A DNA stretch of 64,000 bases, taken from positions 1 to 64,000 of the forward strand of contig CADCJO010000003.1 of NCBI GenBank assembly GCA_902801765.1, in the 5' to 3' direction. The DNA comes from an uncultured Eubacteriales bacterium. Lineage in GTDB: Bacteria > Bacillota > Clostridia > Christensenellales > Aristaeellaceae. The translations under genes were made by a program, and so were the position numbers. The notes beneath the pieces were generated by a model, which did no database searches, was not told the DNA's origin, and saw nothing but the letters and a program-made list of their open reading frames with translations. Positions 52,586 to 62,423 of this stretch are shown here, one piece after another. Each line of letters starts with the position of its first letter. Within the stretch, counting starts at the first letter, position 1.

Positions 52586-53650
52586 TTAATCTTCCATTTG
52601 AAACGCAATACTGTCCAGAAACGCGCGGCCGATTTCTGTATCGGTCGCCTTGAGGGTATAAATTCCATTCTCGGACACATAGCAGTGCATCAGCTCACGG
52701 ACGGGCACCATACCGTTGATCATTGCTTTGATCTGGCATTTTGCGGAAAAGCCATACAGCTTGTCCGCTGCCTTTTTTACTTCATAATCCACGATCACGT
52801 CGCGTTCTTTATAGCCTTCGGCCGAGGTCTCCACAAACTTTTTAATTTCCCGGTTCATGTCGTCGCCCTCGGCAATCATCCAGATCGGCATTTCCAGATA
52901 GTCCGCCTCCAGCAGCGTGCCGTCATCGCAAAGCACGTGCAGCGCGGTATGGCCCACGGCGTCTTCCTTGACGGGCGGCACAGGGAAGGTGACTTGCAGC
53001 TTTTCGATGACCGCGGCTTCTCCCTCCCGGCTGTCGTAGGCCTGGCGTTCTTCCGGGCTGACAGCGCGCATATCCTTGATTGCGGCCAGCACCGCCGGGT
53101 CGTCCCGGCCCATCATAAAGACCGCTGTGTCGCCGTCCATCATGGCCTTGCCGTAATGCCAGGTGGTGGACCGCGTGCTGCGGTAACCGAACAAAATCAC
53201 CGGCAGCGGCGCGTCCTTCGGGCCGGTATAGCCCATGGTTGGCGCGTCCGGAATGGTGGCGTCCAGGCAGTCGGTGAAATATTGGGCCAGGTTCAGCAGC
53301 GCGTGAAAGGGATATTGGGCTTCATCCTCTCCGGGATGGTTTTCCTTCATCCAGGCGAGCATCGGTTCGGCGTTCAGGATGTGCACCCGGAATTCCGCGC
53401 CGGATTCCGTTTCCCCCGCCAGTTGAATTTTATTCTTCCAGGCAGCATAGGGACCGCCGCGCTCCAGGGATTGTTCCATTGTACGGTCATCCTCATGCAC
53501 CAGGCTGGGTGCGGCGGGAAAGGTAAAGCTGACGCGGCCCGCCATCATCCGGTAGGCTTCGCTCAAAACTGCCGCTTCCTCCTCCGCAGCCGCGGAAAGC
53601 AGCAGGCCCAGCATCGCCACCAGCGTAAACAGCATGACCACTCGTTTCAT
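52586..53650 (-). CDS. Exported hypothetical protein
   Basis: The 354-residue protein begins with a signal peptide (MKRVVMLFTLVAMLGLLLSA) ending near AAAEEE, without a lipobox cysteine. The mature part is rich in alternating strands (VSFTFPAAPSLVHEDDR, LPVILFGYRSTRSTTWHYGK) and contains no motif I recognise. AAAAGGAG precedes the ATG at 53650; the longer ORF to 53986 runs backward through ftsZ. It sits downstream of ftsZ but behind a terminator, so it likely has its own promoter, which I could not identify. Confidence 0.72.
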   Translation of the reverse strand: MKRVVMLFTLVAMLGLLLSAAAEEEAAVLSEAYRMMAGRVSFTFPAAPSLVHEDDRTMEQSLERGGPYAAWKNKIQLAGETESGAEFRVHILNAEPMLAWMKENHPGEDEAQYPFHALLNLAQYFTDCLDATIPDAPTMGYTGPKDAPLPVILFGYRSTRSTTWHYGKAMMDGDTAVFMMGRDDPAVLAAIKDMRAVSPEERQAYDSREGEAAVIEKLQVTFPVPPVKEDAVGHTALHVLCDDGTLLEADYLEMPIWMIAEGDDMNREIKKFVETSAEGYKERDVIVDYEVKKAADKLYGFSAKCQIKAMINGMVPVRELMHCYVSENGIYTLKATDTEIGRAFLDSIAFQMED

Positions 53651-53666
53651 GATGTCTCTCCTTTTC

Positions 53667-53696
53667 AAAAAGCCGTCCGCATCGGAAGCGGACGGC
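53667..53696 (-). terminator. Terminator after ftsZ
   Basis: GCCGTCCGC pairs with GCGGACGGC, followed by TTTTT on the minus strand. Confidence 0.85.
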
Positions 53697-53714
53697 GTGA
53701 AATATGAAAAAGGA

Positions 53715-55073
53715 TTACTTTCCCCGACGCAGGAACGCGGGTACACCCAAATCATCCTTGGCGTTCGCCGCGGGCTGAGCAGGTGCCTGATAAACGGGCT
53801 GCTGGGCGTAGGGCTGAGCTGCGGGCTGCTGCGGCGCATATCCCGGGGTATAGGCCGATTGCTGCTGCGGCGCGTAGGGTGCGGGAGCCTGGATGCCGAA
53901 GTTGGAGGAGGGCATGGCCATGGGCCGAGCGCCGCCGGGGAAATAGGCGCTGTCGCCCTCATAGGTCGCAGGCGCTGGCGCGTCAAAGCCCTGGGCCGCG
54001 TCAGCGTTCACATCCACACGGGGACGGGATTCATACGGATTGTAGGACGGAACCGCCGCGCCGTAGGGTGTGGCGACCGTCGGCCGGCCCTTTTTCTTGT
54101 CGCGGGAAGGGAAGGGCGTCTTTTCAAAGCCGGTGGCGATGACCGTGATGCGCACTTCGTCTTTGAGGGTCTCGTCGATACCCGCGCCGAAGATGATGTT
54201 GGCGTCGCTGTCGGCGGCTTCCATCACCAGGTTGGCGGCTTCGTTGATTTCCATGATGCTCATGTCGGGGCCGCCGGTCACGTTGATCAGCACGGCGCGC
54301 GCGCCGTCGATCTTGGTTTCCAGCATGGGGCTGGAGATGGCCTTGTTCGCGGCGTCCACCAGGCGGGTTTCGCCCTTGCCCACGCCGATGCCCATATGGG
54401 CCATGCCGCCGGATTCCATGATGGTCTTGACGTCGGCGAAGTCTAGGTTGATCATGGCGGGCACGGCGATCAAATCGGAAATGCCCTGGATGCCCTGGCG
54501 CAGCACGTCGTCCGCGATGGAGAAGGCTTCCAGCATCGTGGTGCCCTTGCTGACCACCTGCAAAAGCCGATCGTTGGGGATGACCACCAGGGTATCCACG
54601 CACTGCTTGAGGTCGTTGATGCCCATTTCAGCGTTCTTCATACGCTGTTTGCCTTCAAAAGCGAAGGGCTTGGTCACCACAGCGATGGTGAGGCAGTTCA
54701 TTTCCCGGGCGATTTCGGCCACCACAGGCGCAGCGCCGGTGCCGGTGCCGCCGCCCATTCCGGCGGTAACGAACACCAGGTCGGCGCCCTTGAGCGCCTG
54801 GGCGATTTCCTCGCGGCTTTCCTCGGCGGCGCGGCGGCCCACCTCGGGCACGGCGCCCGCGCCCAGACCCTTGGTCAGCTTTTCGCCCAGCTGGATTTTC
54901 ACATCGGCGTTGCTTAAAGACAGCGCCTGGCGGTCGGTGTTCAGGGCGATAAACTGGACGCCCCGCAGGTTGGATTCCACCATGCGGTTCACGGCATTTG
55001 TACCGCCCCCACCGCAGCCCACGACTTTAATGGAGGCAAAGGAAGGCTGTTCTACTTGTACTTCAAAAGGCAT
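53715..55073 (-). CDS. ftsZ: Cell division protein FtsZ
   Basis: FtsZ is the tubulin-like GTPase that forms the division ring. The 452-residue protein has [20 protein letters not shown], the GTP loop [30 protein letters not shown] (T7 loop) and an unusually long Pro/Gln/Ala-rich linker (about residues 340-435, e.g. [20 protein letters not shown]). It ends with the FtsA-binding peptide [20 protein letters not shown] precedes the ATG. It follows ftsA by 42 nt. Confidence 0.97.
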   Translation of the reverse strand: MPFEVQVEQPSFASIKVVGCGGGGTNAVNRMVESNLRGVQFIALNTDRQALSLSNADVKIQLGEKLTKGLGAGAVPEVGRRAAEESREEIAQALKGADLVFVTAGMGGGTGTGAAPVVAEIAREMNCLTIAVVTKPFAFEGKQRMKNAEMGINDLKQCVDTLVVIPNDRLLQVVSKGTTMLEAFSIADDVLRQGIQGISDLIAVPAMINLDFADVKTIMESGGMAHMGIGVGKGETRLVDAANKAISSPMLETKIDGARAVLINVTGGPDMSIMEINEAANLVMEAADSDANIIFGAGIDETLKDEVRITVIATGFEKTPFPSRDKKKGRPTVATPYGAAVPSYNPYESRPRVDVNADAAQGFDAPAPATYEGDSAYFPGGARPMAMPSSNFGIQAPAPYAPQQQSAYTPGYAPQQPAAQPYAQQPVYQAPAQPAANAKDDLGVPAFLRRGK

Positions 55074-55115
55074 GATTTTGTCCCCCTAATAATGAATCGG
55101 TGATTGCGGCGTTTG

Positions 55116-56291
55116 TCAGCCGCCAAATAAGCTGCGGAAGAAACCGCCGATCCCGCCGGATGCGCGGGCGGAAGCCGTGGTGTCAATCAATAGATCCAGC
55201 AGGCCCAAAGCGCTGGAGTAGGCGGGGCTGGACAGCTTGACCGCTTTACGCGGCAGCTCGCGCACGGTGCGCTCCAGCTTCGCGGCCAGGAATTCACGGC
55301 CGCCCCGGTTGATAGCCAGGCCGCCGCCCGTCAGATACACGGGCGACCACTGGCCCATCTTCACCCCGGAATCGGCGATGGCGTCGCGGACGGCTTCGCA
55401 GATTTCCTCAGCCCGGGGCTCCAGCACCTGCTCCACTTCTTCGCGGGAGAAGGTCTTGGGGTTGCCGGCGGTATCGGTGCCGTCGAAGGTGGCTTGTCCC
55501 GCGGACAGCCCGTAGACGTAGCTGCGCTTGATCTGCTCCGCCACGGGGAGGGACACCTCCAGGCCATAGGCCAGGTCGGCGGAAATATGACCGCCGCCGA
55601 TGGGAATAATGGTCAGCGACGTAATCGCGTCGCCCTGAACGACCATCACTTCCGTGTTCAGATACCCCACGTCCACCAGCACGGCGGCGCGGTCACGGTC
55701 CTCCTCGGGCACAAAGAGCATCGCCTCTCCAATGGGGGTGGAAAGGCAGCCCGCCACCGTGATGTCCAACGCACGGAAACGCTCCTGCACATCCTCCAGG
55801 AAAAACTGATCGGCAATCACAAAGGAGATCATGGCCCGCAGTTCATAACCGCGCACGCCCATGGGCTCCAGGGTCTTTTTGCCGTCATCCACAATGAACC
55901 ACGCGGGGCTGCGATGGATGATGCTGCCGCGGATTTCGCCCAGTTGTTCGGCCGCCTTGTCGAACAGATCGCTCAGACTCTTTTCCGTCACGCGGGGATC
56001 TGCTCCCTGCAGTTCCACTTTTACTTCCACCGTGCGAACCTGGGAAAAGTCTCCCGGCACGCCCACAAAGATTTCCTTCACGCGGCTGTGGGCCTGTTCC
56101 TCGGCGTCGCGCACCGCTTCTTCAATAGCGGCGTTGAGCTGATCCGGCGCGTTCCAGCGTCTGTCCATAAAGCCATCGTATGGCACGGTGCCCGCGCCGA
56201 TAATATCACAGCGCTGCTGGCCGCTGGTTTCCGCGATCAGCGCCACAATCTTGCTGGTTCCGAAATCCATTGTGGCAACTGTGTTTTTCAT
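55116..56291 (-). CDS. ftsA: Cell division protein FtsA-like actin homologue
   Basis: FtsA tethers FtsZ to the membrane. The 391-residue product has the actin-type phosphate 1 motif TMDFGTSKIVALIAE, the SHS2/1C region (SRVKEIFVGVPGDFSQVRTV), phosphate 2 AAVLVDVGYLNTEVMVV and adenosine motif VYLTGGGLAINRGG. It ends with GGIGGFFRSLFGG, a short amphipathic membrane-targeting tail. AGGGGAT lies before the ATG; a promoter is at 56381-56409. A closely related SpoIIE-independent FtsA paralogue cannot be excluded, but ftsZ linkage supports the call. Confidence 0.93.
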   Translation of the reverse strand: MKNTVATMDFGTSKIVALIAETSGQQRCDIIGAGTVPYDGFMDRRWNAPDQLNAAIEEAVRDAEEQAHSRVKEIFVGVPGDFSQVRTVEVKVELQGADPRVTEKSLSDLFDKAAEQLGEIRGSIIHRSPAWFIVDDGKKTLEPMGVRGYELRAMISFVIADQFFLEDVQERFRALDITVAGCLSTPIGEAMLFVPEEDRDRAAVLVDVGYLNTEVMVVQGDAITSLTIIPIGGGHISADLAYGLEVSLPVAEQIKRSYVYGLSAGQATFDGTDTAGNPKTFSREEVEQVLEPRAEEICEAVRDAIADSGVKMGQWSPVYLTGGGLAINRGGREFLAAKLERTVRELPRKAVKLSSPAYSSALGLLDLLIDTTASARASGGIGGFFRSLFGG

Positions 56292-56380
56292 TCATCCATC
56301 ATCCCCTGTTCATACTTCCGGCAAAGATTCCCCTGACCGGAAAAAGCCGAAGATATAAAAGCGCCTACTTCGGTCACTTT

Positions 56381-56409
56381 ATTGTAACCGTTTTGTGATT
56401 ATTTGGCAA
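56381..56409 (-). promoter_or_regulatory. Sigma-A promoter of ftsA-ftsZ
   Basis: The minus strand has TTGCCA, a 17-nt spacer and TACAAT, about 90 nt before the ftsA ATG. Confidence 0.68.
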
Positions 56410-56570
56410 GTGCTAAAACTTAAAAAGCAGGGGAATTTTTAAAAAATTTTCAATTTAGGCAAAGTTTCCAGTTTTTGGGGACCATTGATTCGTTATCCGC
56501 TGTTCTTTATCGGCTGTCATCCTTATTGGTTTTCAATCGAAAAACAAAAAGCTATCATGTTCACCCACTC

Positions 56571-57371
56571 TCACGGCGACAGCGGCGAATAGATCACTTC
56601 GCCGGGGATATTGGCCTCCATCATCCCGCCATGATAACCCTCACTTCGCAAATATGCGGTCACGGCGCGCACGGTACCGATCTTGGCACGCAGATTTTCG
56701 GCGTTTCCCAGATGCGCGGTATACTGATCGACCGTGATCAGATATAGGTTTTCCGGGTCAGCAAGGTTCAATTCAGAGATTTCGTCCGTGATGCCCTGCA
56801 AAATCACTTCCCGCACCAGCGCTTTGAACGCTTCCGTCTGTACGACGGTGCCGGCCTGCATGATCTGTCCGACGCGCATATCCTTGGGTTTGAGGCCCGT
56901 GATGTACATCAGGCCGTCATAAGCGTCTTCCTTCCCTACCGCAAAGTTTTCCAGCACCATGCCTTCCTCGTCCAGCACAAATTCCGTGCCCATATCCTGC
57001 ACCCGGGCGATGGGGGTTCGTTCATGCACATAAAGGGTCACGCGGTTGGGAAACTGCTTTTCCATCCGTTCAAACACCAGGTAATGGCTGGCGCTCATGT
57101 TGCGCCTGATGGTCTGCTCGTTTACGGTGAAATAGCTGGTAGGGCGATCCAGCCCCGCCGCGGTGACGACCTGCTCCCACGTAAACCGCTCGTTGCCGAC
57201 CACAGCAACGGGCTGAATTTTCAGCATGGTTTCGTTCAGAATGACCAGAATAGCAAAAATCAGCACCACCATCGCCAGCATGGTCATCACGCCGGTGCGC
57301 GCTGGGGCTTTGGGAGGCGTCTGCGGCGGCGGGGCCATGAAGCCGCTGTTACCGGGATACTGCTGGGACAT
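56571..57371 (-). CDS. ftsQ: Cell division protein FtsQ/DivIB family
   Basis: The 266-residue protein has a Pro-rich cytoplasmic start, one membrane helix (MLAMVVLIFAILVILNETML) and an external POTRA domain (IQPVAVVGNERFTWEQVVTA, MEKQFPNRVTLYVHERTPIA) with the FtsQ-type segment VLDEEGMVLE. AAAGGAGG precedes the ATG. It follows murA and precedes ftsA, the common order in division-wall clusters. Confidence 0.9.
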   Translation of the reverse strand: MSQQYPGNSGFMAPPPQTPPKAPARTGVMTMLAMVVLIFAILVILNETMLKIQPVAVVGNERFTWEQVVTAAGLDRPTSYFTVNEQTIRRNMSASHYLVFERMEKQFPNRVTLYVHERTPIARVQDMGTEFVLDEEGMVLENFAVGKEDAYDGLMYITGLKPKDMRVGQIMQAGTVVQTEAFKALVREVILQGITDEISELNLADPENLYLITVDQYTAHLGNAENLRAKIGTVRAVTAYLRSEGYHGGMMEANIPGEVIYSPLSP

Positions 57372-57383
57372 GGAAACCTCCTT

Positions 57384-57497
57384 TGGTTAGGCAGAAGGTT
57401 GGAAGTGGGAGGTTTATCATGATGCCGATTCGCTCAAAGCAAACGTGACAGATAAGCGAAAGCTATCTAAACCTCCAACCTCTTGCCTCCTACTTCC
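57384..57497. repeat. Low-complexity inverted repeat between murA and ftsQ
   Basis: GGCAGAAGGTTGGAAGTGGG and its approximate complement CCTCCAACCTCTTGCCTCC (57467-57497) form an imperfect long stem. The right arm overlaps the final codons of murA, which end at 57490. Confidence 0.6.
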
Positions 57498-58746
57498 TCA
57501 CTCTTTCAATCTTCGCGCCAAATGTCTGGAGCGTCCGCTCCAGCCGTTCATAGCCGCGGTCGATCAGCTCCGCGTGCTCCACGGTACTTTCGCCCTTCGC
57601 GGCCAGCGCAGCCAGCACCAGCGCTGCCCCGCCCCGCAGATCACGGGCGGAAACGGTCATGCCGCTGAGGCGCGGCACGCCGGTCACCACCGCCATGCGC
57701 CCGTTCACCCGGATGTCCGCGCCCATGCGGCACAGGTCGGTCACATGGCTGAGGCGGTTTTCAAACACATTTTCCACGATCACCGAGGTGCCCTCCGCCA
57801 CGCAGGCGGCGGCCAGCATCTGGGCCTGCATGTCGGTGGGGAAACCGGGGTGGGGATTTGTCTGCAATTGGGAAAAGGCCCGCAGGCGTTCCGGCGCGGC
57901 GAGCGCGACCGCGTCCTTTTCTTCCGTGATGCGGCAGCCCATTTCCTTGAGCTTATCGCACACGGGAATCACATCCCAGGGCCGGGCGTTGGTGAGGCGG
58001 ATTTCGCCCCCGGTCATCGCCGCCGCGCACAGCAGCGTGCCCGCGGCGATGCGGTCGGGAATGGGGGTATAGCAAACGCCGCGCAGCGACTTCACGCCCT
58101 CGATCTCAATCAGTTGGGTGCCCGCGCCGCGGATGCTGCCGCCCATGGCGTTGATGAAATCCTGCAAATCGGCGATTTCCGGCTCCCGGGCGGCGTTATG
58201 GACGATGGTGGTTCCCGGCAGCAGCGCTGCCGCCATCATCACGTTTTCCGTCGCGCCGACGCTGGGATAATCAAAGTACACGTCCCCGGCGCGCATGTTC
58301 CTGCCGTCGCAGTAGATCACGCCGCCGTCCTCCACGATGCTCACGCCCAGCGCCCGCAGACCCTTCAAATGCAGGTCAATGGGCCGGATGCCGATTTCGC
58401 ACCCGCCGGGATAGGTGACCGTGGCGCGGCGCAGCTTGCCCAGGATCGGCCCCAATAAAAAAATGGAGGAGCGAATCTGCTTGGACAGTTCGTCCGGCAT
58501 CTCCCAGTGGTGCAGGTTGGCGGCGTCGATGCGCATCTCCCCCGCGTTCCATTGGCATTCGCAGCCCAGCTTGCCCAGGATCTCCGCCATCGCGTGGGCA
58601 TCCCGGATATCCGGGCAATCCCGGATCACTGTTTCCCCTTCCGGCAGAATCGCCGCCGCCAGGATGGGCAGCACCGCGTTCTTCGCGCCCTGCACCCGCG
58701 CTTCGCCCCGTAACCTTTCGCCGCCGATCACCCGAAATCCTTCCAT
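57490..58746 (-). CDS. murA: UDP-N-acetylglucosamine 1-carboxyvinyltransferase
   Basis: MurA makes the first committed peptidoglycan precursor from UDP-GlcNAc and PEP. The 418-residue product has the start RVIGGERLRGEARVQGAKNA, catalytic C116 in TYPGGCEIGIRPIDLHLKGL (so fosfomycin-sensitive type rather than the Asp variant), PHPGFPTDMQAQMLAAACVA and DLRGGAALVLAALAAKGEST. GAAGGTGG precedes the ATG at 58746; an in-frame GTG three codons upstream is an alternative. Confidence 0.95.
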   Translation of the reverse strand: MEGFRVIGGERLRGEARVQGAKNAVLPILAAAILPEGETVIRDCPDIRDAHAMAEILGKLGCECQWNAGEMRIDAANLHHWEMPDELSKQIRSSIFLLGPILGKLRRATVTYPGGCEIGIRPIDLHLKGLRALGVSIVEDGGVIYCDGRNMRAGDVYFDYPSVGATENVMMAAALLPGTTIVHNAAREPEIADLQDFINAMGGSIRGAGTQLIEIEGVKSLRGVCYTPIPDRIAAGTLLCAAAMTGGEIRLTNARPWDVIPVCDKLKEMGCRITEEKDAVALAAPERLRAFSQLQTNPHPGFPTDMQAQMLAAACVAEGTSVIVENVFENRLSHVTDLCRMGADIRVNGRMAVVTGVPRLSGMTVSARDLRGGAALVLAALAAKGESTVEHAELIDRGYERLERTLQTFGAKIERVRK

Positions 58747-58798
58747 GGCATCCACCTTCTTTCTTCTTTCAGGCTATGCCGGAAGAGAAATAAGGTGA

Positions 58799-58923
58799 GT
58801 GGCCAAGAGATGAGTGTGGAAAGTGAAGAGTGGAGAGTGGAGAGTAGAGAGAAGAGTAAAAAGACAGCCATATTGATAATCTGTATAAATCTTAACTCTT
58901 CACTCTTCACTCTCCGCACTCAC
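58799..58923. repeat. Low-complexity inverted repeat between the ABC exporter gene and murA
   Basis: A GAGTGGAGAGTGGAGAGTAG-type tract (58799-58857) faces a CTCTTCACTCTTCACTCTCC tract (58893-58923), forming a long imperfect hairpin that ends 2 nt from the ABC gene's stop codon. Confidence 0.6.
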
Positions 58924-58924
58924 T

Positions 58925-60691
58925 TTACGCGCTCTTTCCGCTGTACATGCTGTACAGCGAATGATACAGCCCGCCTTTCTCCATCAGCTCTTTATGGGTG
59001 CCGGTTTCCTCGATGCCCTTTTCGGTGAGCACCCAGATCACGTCCGCGTTGCGAATGGTGGTGAGGCGGTGGGCGATGGTAAACGTCGTGCGGCCCTTGG
59101 CCAATTCCTCCAGGGACTTCTGCACCAGCAGTTCGCTTTCGTTGTCCAAGGCGCTGGTGGCCTCGTCCAGGATCAGGATGGGCGGATTCTTCAGGAACAC
59201 CCGGGCAATGGACAGGCGTTGCTTCTGGCCGCCGCTGAGCTTCACGCCCCGTTCGCCGATATAGGTGTCATAGCCGTTGGGCAGGCGGCAGATGAATTCG
59301 TGAGCCCCCGCCCGCTTGGCGGCCAGGATGATTTCGTCTTCCGTCGCGCCGGGCTTGCCATAGGAGATGTTGTCCCGCACGGTGCCGGAGAAAAGGTACA
59401 CCTCCTGCTGCACCATGCCGATGGAATTGCGAAGCGACGACAGCGTGATGCCCTGAATGTCCTTCCCGTCGATGGTGATGCGGCCGCTGGTCACGTCGTA
59501 AAACCGGGGGATCAGGTTGCAAAGCGTGGTCTTGCCCGCGCCGCTGGGCCCGACCAGCGCCACGTTTTCGCCCGCATGAACAGTCATGTCCAGCCCGGCC
59601 AGCACTTCGTGCTCCTTGTCGTCGGCGTAGTGGAAGCCCACCTTTTCAAATCTGACTTCGCCCTTTACCTCGCCCAGGGGCTTGGCGCCGGGATTGTCCT
59701 TGATTTCCACCGGCGCATCCATGATTTCGCAGAAGCGCTCGATGCCGGTCATGCCGCGCTCGAACTGCTCGGAGAAGTCCACGATGCGGCGGATGGAGGT
59801 GAGCAACGTGGAAATATACAGCAGGAACGCGATGTAATCGCCCACGGTGATTTTGCCGTCCTTTAAGAACAGCGCGCCGGCCACCACCACCATAATGTAC
59901 ATGGTGCCCTCGAACATGCGGGTCACGGTGTTGAACCCCGCCATGTAGCGATACTGGTTGCGCTTGAAGCCGAAGAACTTTTCGTTGCCGTGGTCGAACT
60001 TATCGATTTCCAAATCCTCGTTAGCGAAGGATTTCACCACCCGGATACCCAGCAGGCTGTCCTCCACCTGCGCGTTGATTTCGCCCACCTGATGCCGGGC
60101 ATCCTTAAACGCCACGCGCATTTTCTGGCGGAAGTAGCGCGTGCCGATCAGCATGAAGGGCAGCAGAAGGAAAATCATCAGGGTGAGCCACACGTTGGTG
60201 CGGCACAGGATGATAAAGGAGGCTGTAATCTTCACCCCGGCGATCAGGAATTCTTCCGGACAATGGTGGGAAAACTCCGTCACGTCAAACAGGTCGCTGG
60301 TGATGCGGGCCATGATCTGACCCACCTTGGTTTCGTTGTAATAGGAAAAGGACAGCTGCTGCAAATGGTTGAACAAATCGCTGCGCATGTCCGTTTCCAG
60401 CTTGGCCCCCGTCACGTGGCCCCAGTATTGCATGAAGTGGTTGGCGGCGGTGTCGATGATCCGCAGCAGCAAATACACCCCGCCCAGCGTCAGCACCCAG
60501 GAGGTGGTGATCCGGGTGTAGTCCTCCACCGCCTGGTTGGTGATCATCTTCACGATCTGGGGGAAGATGATTTCGCACCCCGTGGTCATGAGCGCGCAGA
60601 ATAAGTCCAGCGCGATTTCTTTTTTATACTTGCCGTAGTAGGGCAGAAAGCGCTTCAAGAGGTGGCGAAGCGGCATGCGGGCTTGGGACAT
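58925..60691 (-). CDS. ABC transporter, fused permease and ATPase (MsbA/exporter type)
   Basis: The 588-residue half-transporter has six membrane helices in residues 1-320, then an ATPase with Walker A GPSGAGKTTLCNLIPRFYD, Q-loop MVQQEVYLFSGTVRDNI, signature LSGGQKQRLSIARVFL and Walker B ILILDEATSALDNES. AAAGGAGG precedes the ATG. As a homodimer or with an unlinked partner it would export lipids, peptides or drugs; the substrate is unknown. Its location between tsaD and murA does not identify a role. Confidence 0.93.
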   Translation of the reverse strand: MSQARMPLRHLLKRFLPYYGKYKKEIALDLFCALMTTGCEIIFPQIVKMITNQAVEDYTRITTSWVLTLGGVYLLLRIIDTAANHFMQYWGHVTGAKLETDMRSDLFNHLQQLSFSYYNETKVGQIMARITSDLFDVTEFSHHCPEEFLIAGVKITASFIILCRTNVWLTLMIFLLLPFMLIGTRYFRQKMRVAFKDARHQVGEINAQVEDSLLGIRVVKSFANEDLEIDKFDHGNEKFFGFKRNQYRYMAGFNTVTRMFEGTMYIMVVVAGALFLKDGKITVGDYIAFLLYISTLLTSIRRIVDFSEQFERGMTGIERFCEIMDAPVEIKDNPGAKPLGEVKGEVRFEKVGFHYADDKEHEVLAGLDMTVHAGENVALVGPSGAGKTTLCNLIPRFYDVTSGRITIDGKDIQGITLSSLRNSIGMVQQEVYLFSGTVRDNISYGKPGATEDEIILAAKRAGAHEFICRLPNGYDTYIGERGVKLSGGQKQRLSIARVFLKNPPILILDEATSALDNESELLVQKSLEELAKGRTTFTIAHRLTTIRNADVIWVLTEKGIEETGTHKELMEKGGLYHSLYSMYSGKSA

Positions 60692-60812
60692 AGGGCCTCC
60701 TTTAGGATGTCGGGCGATAGGGGGAGGAGCTTTTTAGAATAAAGCATTCAATTGCTTCGTTTCATTCAAGTAACAAAACCGGTCAAGTCACTTCTTGTTT
60801 CGTTCCTCTGCT

Positions 60813-61264
60813 GTCATCCCGAGCGAAGTGGAGCCAGAGGCGACACGAAGTCGAGGGACCTGAGAGCAACAATCCCAGCGCTGTTACATCATATTCAACA
60901 GCAGAATTTCCTTCCATTTCGGATTAACTGTTTCAACCAGTCCATTCTTTTTCGTCCTTGACCATTTCTTTAACTGCTTTTCCCGTTCAAGAGCAGCGCG
61001 GACATCTTCAAACTGTTCAAAGTACACCAGCTTGTGCGCGCGGTATTGCTTTGTAAATCCTTCGATCACACCGCTTTTATGCTCGTACACTCTCCGTACA
61101 AGATCGTTCGTAACCCCGATGTACATTGCGTTTCCGTTGTAGCTGGTAAGAATATAAACGAAAATGTGGTAATCCCGCATCGTTATATCCTTTCACTGAT
61201 GCAAATAGCTGCTCTCAGGTCCCTCGACTCCGTTTCGCTCTTGCTCCACTTCGCTCGGGATGAC
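60813..61264. mobile_element. 452-bp GIY-YIG element, copy A
   Basis: The element is bounded by inverted repeats of about 57 bp: left GTCATCCCGAGCGAAGTGGA, and the right end its complement, continuing on both sides to CGAGGGACCTGAGAGCA. The single gene inside, on the minus strand, encodes a GIY-YIG protein. Copy B at 63262-63713 has exactly the same length. The inverted repeats also bound ORF-less 138/139-bp elements elsewhere in the window. No target-site duplication is obvious. Mobility is inferred from repetition and structure. Confidence 0.78.
60884..61180 (-). CDS. GIY-YIG domain nuclease, element copy A
   Basis: The 98-residue protein has the GIY-YIG core (HIFVYILTSYNGNAMYIGVT), the catalytic Arg segment (NDLVRRVYEHKSG), the Glu helix (LVYFEQFEDVRAALEREKQL) and the C-terminal KNGLVE. 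It resembles the stand-alone URI/YhbQ-type subfamily. AAAGGAT precedes the ATG. The protein is about 89% identical to copy B (11 differences in 98 residues, counted by eye). The gene occupies the whole space between the element's inverted repeats. Confidence 0.9.
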   Translation of the reverse strand: MRDYHIFVYILTSYNGNAMYIGVTNDLVRRVYEHKSGVIEGFTKQYRAHKLVYFEQFEDVRAALEREKQLKKWSRTKKNGLVETVNPKWKEILLLNMM

Positions 61265-61347
61265 AAAGTTCGTTGAACGACAAAATGTTTGTCTGCCTGC
61301 TTCAAAGCACACAGTATATTAAACTGTACTCTGCACTTTGTACTCTT
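61265..61347. repeat. Homologous flank of GIY-YIG element copy A
   Basis: Beyond the right inverted repeat the sequence GACAAA...ATGTTTGTCTG.CTG.TTCAAAGCACACAG stays similar to the flank of copy B (63714-63795), up to TGTACTCTGCACT and TGTACTCTT. Both flanks end at the stop codon of the next gene (tsaD here, prfB for copy B). Confidence 0.7.
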
Positions 61348-62412
61348 TTATAACCTCAGCGCCGGTTTCGCGTTCAAATCCAAATCCGCGATCTCTCCGC
61401 GTATCAAATGATAATACGCCGCCGAACCGATCATGGCGGCGTTATCGCCGCAGAGTTTCAGCATCGGCATATACAGCTCAATCCCGCGTTTTTTGCAGGC
61501 GGCTTCCATTTCCCGTCGCAGCAGGCTGTTGGCCGACACACCGCCTGCCAGCGCCATCTTTTTTAGATTCAGTTCCTCGGCGGCCAGCATGGCTTTGTCC
61601 ACCAGGAAGCTGACCACCGCGGCGCGGAAGGATGCGGCCAAGTCGGCGTCGTTGAGCGTTTCGCCCTTCTGCCGGGCGTTGTGGATGGCGTTGATGAAGG
61701 CGGTTTTTAAGCCGGAGAAGGAATAGTCGTACCGCCCTTCGGTCTTGGGCCGGGGCAGTTTCAGGGCGTGGGGATCGCCGGTTTCGGCCAGCTTGTCCAG
61801 CAGCGGCCCGCCGGGATAGGGGATGTTCAGCACCCGGGCGGCTTTGTCAAAGGCTTCGCCCGCGGCGTCGTCCTGGGTCTGGCCGATGATGCGGAACACG
61901 CCGTAGTCCTCCACGGAAAAGAGGTGGCTGTGCCCGCCGCTGACCACCAGGCAGGCGAAGGGCGGCTTCAAATCCGGGTGGGTGAGGAAGTTGGCACAGA
62001 TGTGGCCCTCAATGTGGTTCACCGGCACCAGGGGCTTGCCCGTGGCATAGGCCAGCGCCTTGGCGCAGGAAACGCCGATCAGCAGCGCGCCTACAAGCCC
62101 GGGGCCGTAGGTGATGCCGATGGCGTCCACGTCCTGAAGCGTCATTCCCGCGTCCTTCAGCGCTTGATCCACCATGAGATCGACCTTCTCCACGTGGGCG
62201 CGGCTGGCAATTTCCGGCACCACGCCGCCGTACAGGGCGTGCAGGTCGATCTGGGTATAGACCGCGTTGGAGAGGATTTTCCGCCCGTCCTCGATCACCG
62301 CCGCGGCAGTTTCGTCACAACTGGATTCGATGGCTAAAATGCGTAGGTGATCTTTATTTTTCAGGGCGGGCAATTGCTGACGGCAGGATTCAAAGTAGGT
62401 CATCAAGTTCAT
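61348..62412 (-). CDS. tsaD: tRNA N6-adenosine threonylcarbamoyltransferase
   Basis: TsaD transfers threonylcarbamoyl to A37 of ANN-decoding tRNAs. The 354-residue product has LRILAIESSCDETAAAVIED, the metal site VNHIEGHICANFL, the actin-like phosphate motif VVSGGHSHLF, and KMALAGGVSANSLLRREME. Two in-frame ATGs are three codons apart; AAAGGGA favours the second (62403) by spacing. The N-terminus is about 25 residues longer than usual. It ends directly at the flank of GIY-YIG element A. Confidence 0.95.
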   Translation of the reverse strand: MNLMTYFESCRQQLPALKNKDHLRILAIESSCDETAAAVIEDGRKILSNAVYTQIDLHALYGGVVPEIASRAHVEKVDLMVDQALKDAGMTLQDVDAIGITYGPGLVGALLIGVSCAKALAYATGKPLVPVNHIEGHICANFLTHPDLKPPFACLVVSGGHSHLFSVEDYGVFRIIGQTQDDAAGEAFDKAARVLNIPYPGGPLLDKLAETGDPHALKLPRPKTEGRYDYSFSGLKTAFINAIHNARQKGETLNDADLAASFRAAVVSFLVDKAMLAAEELNLKKMALAGGVSANSLLRREMEAACKKRGIELYMPMLKLCGDNAAMIGSAAYYHLIRGEIADLDLNAKPALRL

Positions 62413-62423
62413 TCCCTTTTATC

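Noticed and set aside
60813..61264. A CRISPR array, because of repeated motifs around the GIY-YIG elements
   Set aside because: The repeats are inverted pairs rather than regularly spaced direct repeats, and no cas gene is present.
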